Origin: Limnohabitans sp. Rim8
GTDB taxonomy: Bacteria > Pseudomonadota > Gammaproteobacteria > Burkholderiales > Burkholderiaceae_C
Assembly (NCBI GenBank): GCA_945901045.1
Contig: CAMDKK010000004.1
Location: forward strand, 1 to 64,000
Length of the DNA: 64,000 bases
Direction of reading: 5' to 3'
Positions 35,860 through 44,791 of this stretch are shown here, piece by piece. The position numbers and the translations under genes are program-made. Each line of letters starts with the position of its first letter. Position 1 is the first letter of the stretch. The notes beneath the pieces were generated by a model. That model saw only the letters and a program-made list of their open reading frames with translations. It ran no database searches and was not told where the DNA came from.

Positions 35860-36420
35860 TCAGAGCAGTGCTTGAACTCGTTAGACACCCTATTTACCAG
35901 GACTTCGGGTCCGCCTCCCAACAAGGCCCATACTTCGCTCTCAGCGCGGTCTTTGAAAAAAGGTTTTTGAACGCATTGTTCACAGCCAGGTTAAGGCACT
36001 TGACAATCGCGTCCGGCGTGCCTTAAGGAACCGCTAACCCAAGCCAAAAGCTGCTGTATCCATACTCGCTCAAGTTTGGAATCAATGGCAAACTGCTGTG
36101 TCGTCTGGTGCCAGTCGGCAAGAACACGAGCAAAGGTGTCGTTGATACTTGGAAAAGCATCCTGAGCGATAGCTCGAAGGGGGGAAGTAAAGCAAACCCG
36201 CTTGGACCTTGAAACGCCCAATGCGCGAATTCGACCCGTTTGAAGCTGAGGCACCGCCGGCCCTGAGGTAGAAACAGCCAAATCCACTTGACCGCCAACC
36301 AAATCGGCCATGCACTGTGATGTGCCTTTGCAGGGGACGTGATGGATGGAAATGCCATAGGCTAGGCCACTGAATGAACCAAGGGTGTGAACGATCTGAT
36401 CGGGTTAAAGCTTGTTTGCG
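35860..36420 (-). pseudogene. Bug family receptor pseudogene
   Basis: The minus strand carries the C-terminal half of a Bug protein split over frames. HHVPCKGTSQCMADLVGG, then VDLAVSTSGPAVPQLQTGR and IRALGVSRSKR, are in one frame. YSSFWLGLAVP follows in a second frame, then a stop, then GTPDAIVKCLNLAVNNAF. This order is that of intact Bug proteins (HVPYKG, VQLM, LRALAVT, WFGLVAPAGTP). The N-terminal half and signal peptide are missing, so it is dead. The plus-strand 99-codon frame in this area is a shadow. It lies just downstream of the intact Bug gene at 36471 and may be an older tandem copy. Confidence 0.75.
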
Positions 36421-36470
36421 AATATTTGGCACGTATGCGAACGCCGCGCTGTCGACCAGCAAGGGCTTGC

Positions 36471-37445
36471 TCAATCCACCTTGGCCCCTGAGCTCTTGAC
36501 GACGGCAGCCCATTTGGGGACTTCTGCCTTTAAAAAGCTGCCAAATTCGGTGACACTGTTGGGGGTGCTTGACATGCCCAGTTGGGCAAATTTTTCGACA
36601 ATATCCGAAGACTCCATGGCGCGGTTCAGTGCAGCATTCAGCTTTTCGATCACTGCGGCAGGTGTGCCTGCTGGCGCAAAGAATCCGAACCACGTGTAGT
36701 CATCAAACTCTTTGTAGCCGAACTCGGTGATCGATGGGACATCAGGCAGCAAAGGGGAGCGGTTGGCACTGGTCACGGCCAGCGCTTTGAGCCTGCCCGC
36801 TTTGATCATTGGAACCGCAGGCGGCATTGAGGTCGATGCCATTTGCGTGTGGCCGGCCACCACGGCATTGATCGCTGCGGCAGGTTGGTAGGGCACATGC
36901 ACAATGTCAATTTTGGCCGCTGATTTGAGCCGTTCCATCGATAAATGGGTCGTGGTACCGATGCCAGAGGACGCGTAATTGAAGGGTGATTTTTTGGCGG
37001 CTTCAACCAATTCTGGCAAGGTTTTAACCTGCACACTGGGGTTGACTGTGAAAATGTTGGGCGTTTTGGGGCCCAGCGCAACCGGTGAGAAATCTTTCAC
37101 AGCGTCGTAGCCTGCATCTGCATAAAGCGAGGGGTTCACGGCAAATGCCACGCTGTGAACCAAGATCGTGTAGCCATCCGGTGCTGCCCGTTTAACTTGG
37201 GTTGACGCGATATTGCCGCCAGCGCCTCCCCTGTTTTCCACAATGAAATTACCACCTGTTAATTCGGACAGTTTTTGAGTCAATGACCGGGCCACGATGT
37301 CGGTTGAGGCGCCGGGCGCAAATGCAACAAGCAATGTCACGGGCTTGGCCTTAGGCCAATCGGTTTGGGCTTGTGCATGCAAGCCGATAAACGCTGTCAG
37401 GATAGCGCCGAGCCCTGTTGCATTTATCTTCTTAAATATCTTCAT
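36471..37445 (-). CDS. Bug family tripartite tricarboxylate transporter receptor
   Basis: 324-residue periplasmic binding protein with a signal peptide ending at GLHAQA. The mature part has VTLLVAFAPGASTDIVARSL, FIVENRGGAGGNIASTQV, IDIVHVPYQPAAAINAV and WFGFFAPAGTPAAVI. GAGGCAACATC precedes ATG, a good RBS. It is transcribed after the intradiol dioxygenase gene (36 bp apart), so the two probably form an operon in which the receptor recognises an aromatic or dicarboxylic acid (inference). Confidence 0.92.
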   Translation of the reverse strand: MKIFKKINATGLGAILTAFIGLHAQAQTDWPKAKPVTLLVAFAPGASTDIVARSLTQKLSELTGGNFIVENRGGAGGNIASTQVKRAAPDGYTILVHSVAFAVNPSLYADAGYDAVKDFSPVALGPKTPNIFTVNPSVQVKTLPELVEAAKKSPFNYASSGIGTTTHLSMERLKSAAKIDIVHVPYQPAAAINAVVAGHTQMASTSMPPAVPMIKAGRLKALAVTSANRSPLLPDVPSITEFGYKEFDDYTWFGFFAPAGTPAAVIEKLNAALNRAMESSDIVEKFAQLGMSSTPNSVTEFGSFLKAEVPKWAAVVKSSGAKVD

Positions 37446-37481
37446 GATGTTGCCTCTTGTGATGAAGTATGTCGATTGAAA

Positions 37482-38330
37482 TCAGGCCTGTTTGACCAAT
37501 TTGAAGTCAAATCTCACTTCGTAAAACGGGTGGTCAAGACCATACCGTTGGGCAATTTCTGTATTGCTGGATTTGACAAAAGGCACGATCAAACCCTCAC
37601 GCACGCCGAACACGGTGTCATTGTCTATGTACTCAGAATTTTGTGGGAACAGTTCTGTTACCAAGCCAATATATCCCGGTGCACTGACGATCAAGTGGTA
37701 GTGAGCTGGCCGCCAGATGCTGCGCTGGCTAGCGGCCAATAGTGCACCCACAGGGCCATCGGTAGGAACGGTGTAGGGATGCGGGCGAATGGTCAGTAAA
37801 TTGAAACTGCCATCTGCTTCACATTTGATTTTGCACCTCAAGTTGTGTGGGTCCTGGGCAGAGTCCTGTGCAGGGTACAAACCGTTGTCGGCGTTTTGCC
37901 AAAAGTCAATTTCAGCATTTTCAATGGCCTGCCCTTGTTGATCCAGGACGCATCCATGAAGCCAGGTCCTGTCTCCGGCTTGGTCGCCTGTGAGATCAAT
38001 CCCGTTGGGTTGCAAGCGAGAGTCATGGCTGTGAAACGGTCCCAAGACGCTGCTGGAGGTTCCGCCTACTGGCTGAGAAACAACATCCACGATCGATGAA
38101 ATACCCAAAATGTCTGAAAGCAGACTGAATTCATTTCGCTCTGAGTCGGTGATGGCGGCACTCTGGGTCAGAAACTCTAAACCTTTCATCCATTCTTCTT
38201 TGGTGAGTTTGGACTCGGTGACAAAGGCGTGAAGATGCTTGACCAAAAGAGTCATGACTTGGGTAAGACGCGGGTCTGATGCGGATGCAAAGCTGCTCAT
38301 GGCAGCTTGGGTAACAGAATGGGTTGTCAT
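37482..38330 (-). CDS. Intradiol ring-cleavage dioxygenase (catechol/hydroxyquinol 1,2-dioxygenase type)
   Basis: Non-haem Fe(III) dioxygenase that opens a catechol or hydroxyquinol ring between the hydroxyls; 282 residues from ATG 38330. The N-terminal helical domain (about residues 20-100) precedes GPFHSHDSRL and the Fe ligands Tyr in NADNGLYPAQD, Tyr in RPHPYTVPTDGPVG, and two His in WRPAHYHLIV. The frame extends to a GTG at 38360; neither start has a clear RBS, and the ATG is chosen because an N-terminal extension is not expected. Size and motifs fit hydroxyquinol 1,2-dioxygenase better than protocatechuate enzymes; substrate not settled. Confidence 0.86.
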   Translation of the reverse strand: MTTHSVTQAAMSSFASASDPRLTQVMTLLVKHLHAFVTESKLTKEEWMKGLEFLTQSAAITDSERNEFSLLSDILGISSIVDVVSQPVGGTSSSVLGPFHSHDSRLQPNGIDLTGDQAGDRTWLHGCVLDQQGQAIENAEIDFWQNADNGLYPAQDSAQDPHNLRCKIKCEADGSFNLLTIRPHPYTVPTDGPVGALLAASQRSIWRPAHYHLIVSAPGYIGLVTELFPQNSEYIDNDTVFGVREGLIVPFVKSSNTEIAQRYGLDHPFYEVRFDFKLVKQA

Positions 38331-38445
38331 CGTAATCTGAAGGAGTTGGCGAGATGACACGCATATTAGGCGATTACAGACTGCTTTATGGACCGCGGGT
38401 ACCGAGGTACGGGTTTTTACTGATCCGCTAGGTGATCAGCATCCT

Positions 38446-39681
38446 TCAATCGCTGATATTGCAATCGTTGCGCAACAAGGCCAAAGCATCATGCAGCTTG
38501 TAATCGCGGTCACTTTGCAGTGTGGCTTGGGCGTCCTCTATAAAGCGTTCCCATAATTGAAGGTAATCACTCTGATATTGAAGGGGCGCTTGTTCCAGAA
38601 TAAAGGGGGTAACCAAGTTGGCATGCAAACCTGACTTGCGAATTTTACGAATCAGCGCAGAAGCGGATTTCTCGGTCAACAGGGTTTTGCCCGTCAAGCC
38701 GGTGGCAATACACAAAAACAATGTCAACAATGAGCTGTCGTCACTGTGGCCTTTGGTGAGCTTGTTCCAAAGCGCACTGGCCTCGCGGTCAAAATGATCG
38801 ACCTGCGCAAGGCTGTCTTCGATCCAGAAATACCGACCCACAAAGGCTGGGGTTTGGTTGAATAACTTTTGGGGTGTGAGGGCGGTATCTAAGATTTTGG
38901 GTAAATCCATTTTCACCGTTTGAAGTACCTCTTCAACAATTTGTTTGTACTCGAAAGGCAAGCCCTTTGGCAGAATCATTTGAATGGGTTTGGTGACGTT
39001 TTTTTTCCGCAAAGCCAATATCAATAGTTGAAAAGTTAACCAGTCCGGCATTTTTTTGGATGATGCCTGCTGAACCAGTAAAGCCGTGCGAATGACGGCT
39101 TCGGCATCCGGTCCCGCATCCTCCAGATCATCCGCGTCCATTCCCAGGCTGTCTGCCAGCCACTGAGCAGCATCGATCAATTGAACAACAGCTTGGCGTT
39201 TGGCCAACTCGGTTTGGTACGCGGTCAAGCTGGAAAGCGACCATTTTGCCAATTGTGGAATGTGTTTTTCGCTGAAGCCCCCATGTTCATTCATTCCAAA
39301 ATGGCTGTTTTGCGGCATGGCGATCAAGGTCTTGAGCATGTCAGAGGCCGCTTTCGAGCGGGACATGAAACTGTTTTCACGAAGGATTGTGGCAGCAACA
39401 GACACATCGCCTCCACTGTCATGCTCTAAGTTCAAACTGACCAAATTGATGATGCGGTCACGGGCTTTTTCCAATTCGGGACGCAAAAATTCGCTGCCAA
39501 AATACCTGGCTATTTGAACCATGCCTTTGGGGGCATCCGTTTGGATGCTGTCCAGTTTGGCTTGGTCCAGAATGCCGTGTTGAATTCCGAACAACAGTGC
39601 TTTTTCAAAAAAAGGACTGGCGTCAAAAAGCGCCACCGAAGTGGTGGGTTCTGAAGCTGTGGTTTCTGATGGGCCGCGCAT
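38446..39681 (-). CDS. Conserved protein of unknown function, last gene of J-domain operon
   Basis: 411 residues, mostly helical in appearance, no signal peptide or membrane segment, no family recognised. It is soluble with alternating Leu-rich helices (for example ALLFGIQHGILDQAKLDSI). It starts 5 bp after the preceding 255-residue gene, whose own start overlaps the one before, so all four genes (DnaJ-domain protein, two acidic-tailed proteins, this one) are one transcript. A role in a protein-folding or assembly complex is a guess from the J-domain partner. Confidence 0.75.
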   Translation of the reverse strand: MRGPSETTASEPTTSVALFDASPFFEKALLFGIQHGILDQAKLDSIQTDAPKGMVQIARYFGSEFLRPELEKARDRIINLVSLNLEHDSGGDVSVAATILRENSFMSRSKAASDMLKTLIAMPQNSHFGMNEHGGFSEKHIPQLAKWSLSSLTAYQTELAKRQAVVQLIDAAQWLADSLGMDADDLEDAGPDAEAVIRTALLVQQASSKKMPDWLTFQLLILALRKKNVTKPIQMILPKGLPFEYKQIVEEVLQTVKMDLPKILDTALTPQKLFNQTPAFVGRYFWIEDSLAQVDHFDREASALWNKLTKGHSDDSSLLTLFLCIATGLTGKTLLTEKSASALIRKIRKSGLHANLVTPFILEQAPLQYQSDYLQLWERFIEDAQATLQSDRDYKLHDALALLRNDCNISD

Positions 39682-39686
39682 AGGGC

Positions 39687-40454
39687 TTAAATGGCCGACT
39701 CTTCGTCAGGATCGATCGCTGCCTGTGTGATCTTGCCTCGGTCCGTGGCGCTAGTTTCTATTTTCTCGTCGTCATCGGATGCATCTTCTTCTTCCATGAG
39801 TCCCTGCTCGTGTGCCCTGGCTTTGGCACGTAAGACCAAGAGCATTTCTACAAATAAATCAGGGCATTTGTAGCGCAAAGTCCAAGCCATTTGCATCCAG
39901 TCTTGGTCAGCGACTTCATCTTCATCCAATTTAGGTCTGACGTGCGCCGACGATAAAAGGGCGTTTTCAGACAGCATGCGACCATCATCTTCGACCGCGT
40001 CGAACAACCCCGTCCATGCGAAAGCTTCAATACGGCTCCACTTCTCGGAGAAGTAGTCTGCCAAAGCTTCTGCGCCCCCTTCGAGGTCACCAATATGGGT
40101 CAAGAACTCAACGGAATCCGCATCTTCTCTGAAAATGATGGCATTCATCATGCCGCGCAAATGGGTCCGGGACAGGTCTTTGTATTGCTTCTCAATCACC
40201 ACTGCCCTGGCGAATTGAGCAGGAGTGACCAGCAAATTAATGACGGACTCTTTGGAGTTGTCGTATTCGCGTATGACGGCCAACATGTCTTTGGCTGGAA
40301 GTTGTTCAAGGACGACCAACAATGCGTTGTCACCTTGCTCGTCGGCCAGTTCGACCAAGGCAGCCTCTGCCGCCACAATGTCACCCGATGCGATCAAGCT
40401 TTGAGTTTTGGCGATCAATGCTATTGCGCTGGAATTCGTTTCGCTGTTCATCAT
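39687..40454 (-). CDS. Conserved protein of unknown function with acidic tail
   Basis: 255 residues. The first 200 look helical (for example LSRTHLRGMMNAIIFRED) and the last 45 are strongly acidic (EEEDASDDDEKIET, DPDEESAI). No known domain is recognised. The ATG at 40454 overlaps the upstream stop by one base (TGATG) with AAGGA just before; an in-frame TTG three bases upstream and a second ATG three bases downstream are alternatives. Third gene of the J-domain operon. Confidence 0.75.
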   Translation of the reverse strand: MMNSETNSSAIALIAKTQSLIASGDIVAAEAALVELADEQGDNALLVVLEQLPAKDMLAVIREYDNSKESVINLLVTPAQFARAVVIEKQYKDLSRTHLRGMMNAIIFREDADSVEFLTHIGDLEGGAEALADYFSEKWSRIEAFAWTGLFDAVEDDGRMLSENALLSSAHVRPKLDEDEVADQDWMQMAWTLRYKCPDLFVEMLLVLRAKARAHEQGLMEEEDASDDDEKIETSATDRGKITQAAIDPDEESAI

Positions 40455-41038
40455 CAATCCTTGCGGTCAAAGCCTTGTGCGGCCAGCCAGTCATTTCCGG
40501 CCTCTTCACGGGCTAGCGCATCGGCTTCGTCGCCGTCTTCTGCGGTGGCTTCGCGGTGATCGTCACTGCCTTCACTTCGAGATAAGTTGTCGTTGTGTCC
40601 GTCTTTGTCCGCATCATCTTTGCTGACAGCAGGGCGGTTGTCTGCGCTCAAGGGTTTGCTGTGCATGTACTCGAGCGCTGCCGCCACACTCAGAAACCAT
40701 TCGCCCATAGGCTCTTGCAAAATTTGCGCCACGATGGGTTGCGCCCAAGCTTCTATTTTTAAAGCATGCTGCAATTTTCCCCAGGCCAATAACTCTTCCT
40801 CGTTACGGGTTAAAAAATGGTCCATCACGGTGGGCACGGTGAACTTGAAAGCTTGGTGCAGGACGACAGCCACCATTTCAGGGTGCAAATCCATTAACTG
40901 CAACAAGAAACCCAACTCCTCTCGTTTTTCAGTCAACCTTTTGCGCAAAACATTGCGGCCTTCGGAGTCGAAAGTCAGGTCGTCCAGTTCGGCTTGGTAA
41001 GCACTGCGAAGTTCAAGGAAAAAGGAGGAAATATGCAT
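40454..41038 (-). CDS. Conserved protein of unknown function with acidic tail
   Basis: 194 residues from MHISSFFLELRSAYQ. The frame is open back to 41191, but that part is the shadow of the DnaJ-domain gene; ATG 41038 falls 4 bp after the DnaJ stop. The N-terminal 120 residues are helical (EKREELGFLLQLMDLHP), the C-terminal 55 residues are acidic and low complexity (DDADKDGHNDNL, TAEDGDEADAL). An acidic tail also occurs in the next protein, so both may have arisen for the same partner. No family recognised. Confidence 0.75.
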   Translation of the reverse strand: MHISSFFLELRSAYQAELDDLTFDSEGRNVLRKRLTEKREELGFLLQLMDLHPEMVAVVLHQAFKFTVPTVMDHFLTRNEEELLAWGKLQHALKIEAWAQPIVAQILQEPMGEWFLSVAAALEYMHSKPLSADNRPAVSKDDADKDGHNDNLSRSEGSDDHREATAEDGDEADALAREEAGNDWLAAQGFDRKD

Positions 41039-41042
41039 CGTT

Positions 41043-41354
41043 TTAAATCTTTGGCGAGGTGGTTTTTGACCGCAAAGGGGCGAAATAGTTTTGCCAGATC
41101 TCAAGTGCTGTGAGTGCCGGATCGTCCAACAAGTTACGCCGCCGGTTGTCATCGTAGGCTTGCCGCTTGGAATCATCCGAAAGCACGTCATAGGCCTCTT
41201 GAACTTCGCGAAATCGCGCTGGCGCGTCTGCGGCTGTGTTGCGGTCAGGGTGAAATTGCGATGCTTTTTGGCGAAACGCTTTTTTAATATCAGCCAGGCT
41301 GGCGTCGCTCTTGAGCCCGAGTGCTGCGTAGTGTTCAGTCTTGTGCGCTGTCAT
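41043..41354 (-). CDS. Small DnaJ (J-domain) protein
   Basis: 103 residues, almost nothing but a J domain: HYAALGLKSDASLADIKKAF, the catalytic HPD tripeptide at residues 36-38 (QFHPDRNT), and FREVQEAYDVLSDDSKRQAYD. J domains stimulate the ATPase of Hsp70 (DnaK). No Gly/Phe region, zinc finger or client domain is present, so client binding would come from the co-transcribed partners. First gene of a four-gene minus-strand operon. Confidence 0.88.
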   Translation of the reverse strand: MTAHKTEHYAALGLKSDASLADIKKAFRQKASQFHPDRNTAADAPARFREVQEAYDVLSDDSKRQAYDDNRRRNLLDDPALTALEIWQNYFAPLRSKTTSPKI

Positions 41355-41379
41355 TCACGGTCTTTCAGTCTTGGCTATT

Positions 41380-42924
41380 TTAGTCGGGTTCGGACCTGGC
41401 CACGCTGCGCTCAGCAAGACCAGCCTTGGCATGCCCTGTAAATTGCATGACCCCATCATCCAAGCGGCTCCAGCGCAGGCTGAGCATGTCAGCAATGTAG
41501 TTTTGATGCACCCGCCAAGGAGCGCGGTCTCCCTGCACAGGCAGTACAGACGCTGCGCGTTGCACATAACCCGATGAAAAATCAAAATAAGCTTGCGCCT
41601 TTGCAAGCGGGTCTCTGCGCGGCACGGCCTGGGTGTAGCCATGGCGTTCCATGTGTTTCAAAAGGCGGCAGACGTAGCCCGCGGTCAAATCGGCTTTGAG
41701 CGTCCATGAGGCATTGGTGTACCCCATGGCCATGAACACATTGGGCAAGTCCGACAGCATCATGCCTTTGTAAGCCATGGCCTGTGCGGGGTTGTAGGCT
41801 TGGCCATCCACACTGAAGGCAATGTCGCCCAAAGCGTTCAGTTGCAAACCCGTGGCGCTGACGATGATGTCGGCCGCAAGGTGCTTGCCGCTGGCCAGTT
41901 CAATGCCTGTGGGGGTGATGCAGACAATGGTGTCTGTGACAACCGATGCACGCCCAGCGCGAACTTCGCGAAACAGGTCGCCATCGGGCAGCATGCAAAC
42001 GCGTTGGTCCCAAGGTTTGTAGTTTGGCGTGAAGTGTTTAGCCGTATCAAAGTCGGTGCCCAGTTGTTGCCGGGTCAGGTCGATCAAATGGCTTTTAACC
42101 TTGTCAGGATAACGACGTGCTAATCGAAAAAAATACATGCCGAGCACGATGTTTTTCCAGCGCGTCAGGTGGTGCGCCAAGCCCGCTGGCAAAAAACGTT
42201 GGAGTTGCAAAGCCAGCGCGTCTTCGGCTGGGCGTGAGACCATGTAGGTCGGCGAGCGCTGCAGCATCGTCACATGCAACGCCTTGGCGGCCATGGCGGG
42301 GACCAAGGTTGCGGCGGTGGCGCCGCTGCCAATCACCACCACTTTTTTGCCGCTGTAGTCCAGCTCTTGAGGCCAAAACTGCGGGTACACCCAAGTGCCT
42401 TGGAATGTGCCTTGACCTTCAAACGCGGGTTGGTGCGCCTGGGTGTAACTGTAATAACCGCTGCAAAGGTACAAAAAACGCGTCGTCACCTTCGCAATAG
42501 CGCCATTGGTTAGCGACAGGGTGACGCGCCAAAGGGACTGGCTCGTGGACCAGTCGGCCTTCAACACTTTGCGGCCGAATTGAATCTGTGACGTGATGCC
42601 CGTTTCGTCAGACGTGCTTTGGATGTAGCGCAGGATGGACGGACCATCGGCAATGGCTTTTCGCTCTGTCCAGGGCTTGAAGGCGTAGCCCAAGGTGTGC
42701 ATATCGGAGTCAGAGCGCACACCGGGGTAGCGAAACAAGTCCCAAGTGCCGCCCAGGCGGGCTCGGGCTTCCACCATCGTCCAGCGGGTGTGAGGGCTTC
42801 GAAGCTGCAAATGGCGCGCCGCACCGATGCCGGACAGACCTGCACCCACGATCAGCAGGTCCGAGTCGGGGGTGTGAAAGCTATGGTTTTTGATGGGGGC
42901 TGCTGCAGTCTGGGCTTGGGGCAT
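41380..42924 (-). CDS. Flavin-containing monooxygenase, EthA-like (class B, Baeyer-Villiger type)
   Basis: 514 residues from MPQAQTAAAP; AGGAAAG lies just upstream, and the frame upstream to 43056 overlaps the divergent gene and is rejected. The FAD motif is LLIVGAGLSGIGAA, then ARLGGTWDLFRYPGVRSDSD, and the NADPH motif is VVVIGSGATAATLVPAM. The Baeyer-Villiger fingerprint region reads FQGTWVYPQFWP, fitting FxGxxxHxxxWP except that His is Tyr. The enzyme would insert oxygen into ketones or oxidise S/N compounds with NADPH. The His-to-Tyr change could alter the chemistry. It stands alone, 25 bp after the J-domain operon on the opposite side. Confidence 0.87.
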   Translation of the reverse strand: MPQAQTAAAPIKNHSFHTPDSDLLIVGAGLSGIGAARHLQLRSPHTRWTMVEARARLGGTWDLFRYPGVRSDSDMHTLGYAFKPWTERKAIADGPSILRYIQSTSDETGITSQIQFGRKVLKADWSTSQSLWRVTLSLTNGAIAKVTTRFLYLCSGYYSYTQAHQPAFEGQGTFQGTWVYPQFWPQELDYSGKKVVVIGSGATAATLVPAMAAKALHVTMLQRSPTYMVSRPAEDALALQLQRFLPAGLAHHLTRWKNIVLGMYFFRLARRYPDKVKSHLIDLTRQQLGTDFDTAKHFTPNYKPWDQRVCMLPDGDLFREVRAGRASVVTDTIVCITPTGIELASGKHLAADIIVSATGLQLNALGDIAFSVDGQAYNPAQAMAYKGMMLSDLPNVFMAMGYTNASWTLKADLTAGYVCRLLKHMERHGYTQAVPRRDPLAKAQAYFDFSSGYVQRAASVLPVQGDRAPWRVHQNYIADMLSLRWSRLDDGVMQFTGHAKAGLAERSVARSEPD

Positions 42925-43042
42925 GGGCTTTCCTGTGGTGAGGTCGAACTTTACAGGAGGTGGTGTGTCCTGAGTTTCCCTTAGCCTCAGATCAAGATGG
43001 GTCAAAATACACCGGACCCGCACTTTCACAGAAAAGCAAGCT

Positions 43043-43531
43043 TTGACCGACGACACACCTTTGACTCAAGAACCCCGCGTTTGGCAAGATGAACATTGGA
43101 CGGCCCGCGTCGTCAAAAACGAAGATGACGATGGCTGGGCGGTGGCCATGTTCAAAACCGGGCAGGCGGAGCCGGCCTTGGTCGGACCCTGGACCATGGG
43201 GCGCGACAAAAAGAACCCCAAACCTTTGGATGGCAACGCCTTCATCACCCTGGTCAAAACAGCCAGCGAATTTGTACGCCGCTCTGAGCAGCAACTTCAT
43301 GCCAGTTTGCATCAGAGCCTGTCGGTGGAGGGCCCTGCAGGCCGGGTGACGGCGCTGCTGGACATTGAGCCGGATGAAGACAACCCGTCAGCCACCTTGA
43401 GCGCGCAGGGCGAGACAGGCGAGTTGCTGGCGCAGTGGAAGGTTGACCCGACTTTCAAGTTCAACCGCCATACGGTGCAAGCCTGGGTGGACGCCGGCAT
43501 GAAGCAGCCTTCGCGCGCAGGGCAGTTTTGA
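43043..43531 (+). CDS. Conserved hypothetical protein
   Basis: 162 residues, start TTG at 43043 (TTG ACC GAC GAC), no in-frame ATG near. The protein begins TDDTPLTQEPRVWQDEHWTARV, has GRDKKNPKPLDGNAFITLVK, and ends MKQPSRAGQF. No domain, signal peptide or membrane segment is recognised. It is divergent from the flavin monooxygenase gene and 7 bp upstream of the MFS gene, probably co-transcribed with it. Confidence 0.7.
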   Translation: MTDDTPLTQEPRVWQDEHWTARVVKNEDDDGWAVAMFKTGQAEPALVGPWTMGRDKKNPKPLDGNAFITLVKTASEFVRRSEQQLHASLHQSLSVEGPAGRVTALLDIEPDEDNPSATLSAQGETGELLAQWKVDPTFKFNRHTVQAWVDAGMKQPSRAGQF

Positions 43532-43538
43532 GCCCAAC

Positions 43539-44711
43539 ATGTCTGAACTGCGCCGTGTGCTGCAACCCTGGCAAGTCTTGACGGGCGGCATCTGCGGCTT
43601 GGTGCTGACCATTGGCTTGGCACGTTTTGCCTACACGCCCTTGCTGCCCAGCTTGCAAGCCCAAGCCGGTTTGACCGATGCCGGCGCGGGTGGTTTGGCC
43701 GCCATCAACTACGCCGGCTACATGACCGGGGCGCTGGCCACCGCGTGGATCGACGATGTGCGCTGGCGGCACCGCATGTACAGCATGGGCTTGTGGTTGG
43801 CGATTGTGACCACCGCCGCCATGGCCTTGACCGACTGGATTCCGTCCTGGGCGCTGTGGCGCTTTCTGGGCGGCTTGTGCGGCGCTGCCGGCATGTTGCT
43901 CGGCTCAGGCTTGGTGTTGGGGTGGTTGATGCGGCAAGGGCGACGCCCTGAACTGGGGGTGTTTTTCATGGGTATTGGCCTGAGCATCGTCGTCACCGCC
44001 CTGGGATCTTGGGGCTTGGCGCAATTGTGGCCCTTGTGGTCCTTTCAGTGGCTCGCCTTGGCGGCGGTGGGGTTGGTCTTTTTTATTCCCGCCTGGCGCT
44101 GGCGCCCACCCGTGCCGCCGCAGGTGGCCCTTGAGTCTTTGGCGGCACCGACCGTGTCCAAGCGTTGGTTGCTGACGATGGCAGGCAGCTATTTTGCAGC
44201 GGGCTGGGGCTTTGTGATCAGCGCCACCTTCATTGTGACCATGGTCGAGCGGGAACCCGCCTTGGCTGGTAAGGGCACCTGGGCCTGGGCTTTGGTCGGG
44301 ATGGCCGCCTTGCCTGCGGTGTTTGTATGGGACCGTGTGGCACGCCGCATTGGCGACACGCGGGCTTTGCTGCTGGCGTTTGGCTTGCAAACTTGCGCCA
44401 TCGTGCTGCCCGTCTTGTCAGGTTCATTGGCCGCCGCTTTGGTGGGGGCGGTGGGTTACGGTGCCACCTTCATAGGCATTGTGAGCCTGACCTTGGCTTT
44501 GGTGGGCCGCCGCTCGCCTAACAATCCTGGCAAGGCCATGGCGCGTCTGACCCTGAGTTACGGCGCAGCGCAGATCATTGCCCCGGTGGTGGCCGGTGCC
44601 ATGGCGCAAGCCACGGGCACATTCCATGGGGCTTTGTGGGTGACCGCAGGCGTGATGGCTGCTGGCATGGCCCTCTTGGCAAGCTTGCCTGAAGAGCAGC
44701 TCAAGAACTGA
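43539..44711 (+). CDS. MFS transporter, YbfB/YjiJ family
   Basis: Integral membrane major-facilitator protein, 390 residues, about 12 helices. The N-terminus GGICGLVLTIGLARFAYTPL and GLTDAGAGGLAAINYAGYM are marks of the YbfB/YjiJ family; a basic loop (RQGRRPELGVFFM) follows. Substrate unknown. It begins 7 bp after the small gene at 43043 and is GC-rich, like the helicase downstream. No RBS is obvious. Confidence 0.9.
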   Translation: MSELRRVLQPWQVLTGGICGLVLTIGLARFAYTPLLPSLQAQAGLTDAGAGGLAAINYAGYMTGALATAWIDDVRWRHRMYSMGLWLAIVTTAAMALTDWIPSWALWRFLGGLCGAAGMLLGSGLVLGWLMRQGRRPELGVFFMGIGLSIVVTALGSWGLAQLWPLWSFQWLALAAVGLVFFIPAWRWRPPVPPQVALESLAAPTVSKRWLLTMAGSYFAAGWGFVISATFIVTMVEREPALAGKGTWAWALVGMAALPAVFVWDRVARRIGDTRALLLAFGLQTCAIVLPVLSGSLAAALVGAVGYGATFIGIVSLTLALVGRRSPNNPGKAMARLTLSYGAAQIIAPVVAGAMAQATGTFHGALWVTAGVMAAGMALLASLPEEQLKN

Positions 44712-44791
44712 GCCGTTCGGTGTCAGCTTAGTCGTCAAGTTCGGCCGCAAAAAATCCCTCACAAGATAAACGCCTAGCATCAAGGGAAAAT

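Noticed and set aside
35727..36026. 99-codon plus-strand frame after the LysR gene
   Set aside because: It overlaps the Bug pseudogene on the other strand and has no recognisable family.
41039..41191. N-terminal 51-codon extension of the second J-operon gene
   Set aside because: It lies inside the J-domain gene in another frame; ATG 41038 follows that gene's stop by 4 bp.
42925..43056. N-terminal 44-codon extension of the flavin monooxygenase
   Set aside because: It overlaps the divergent gene at 43043, shows no homology, and ATG 42924 has a good RBS.
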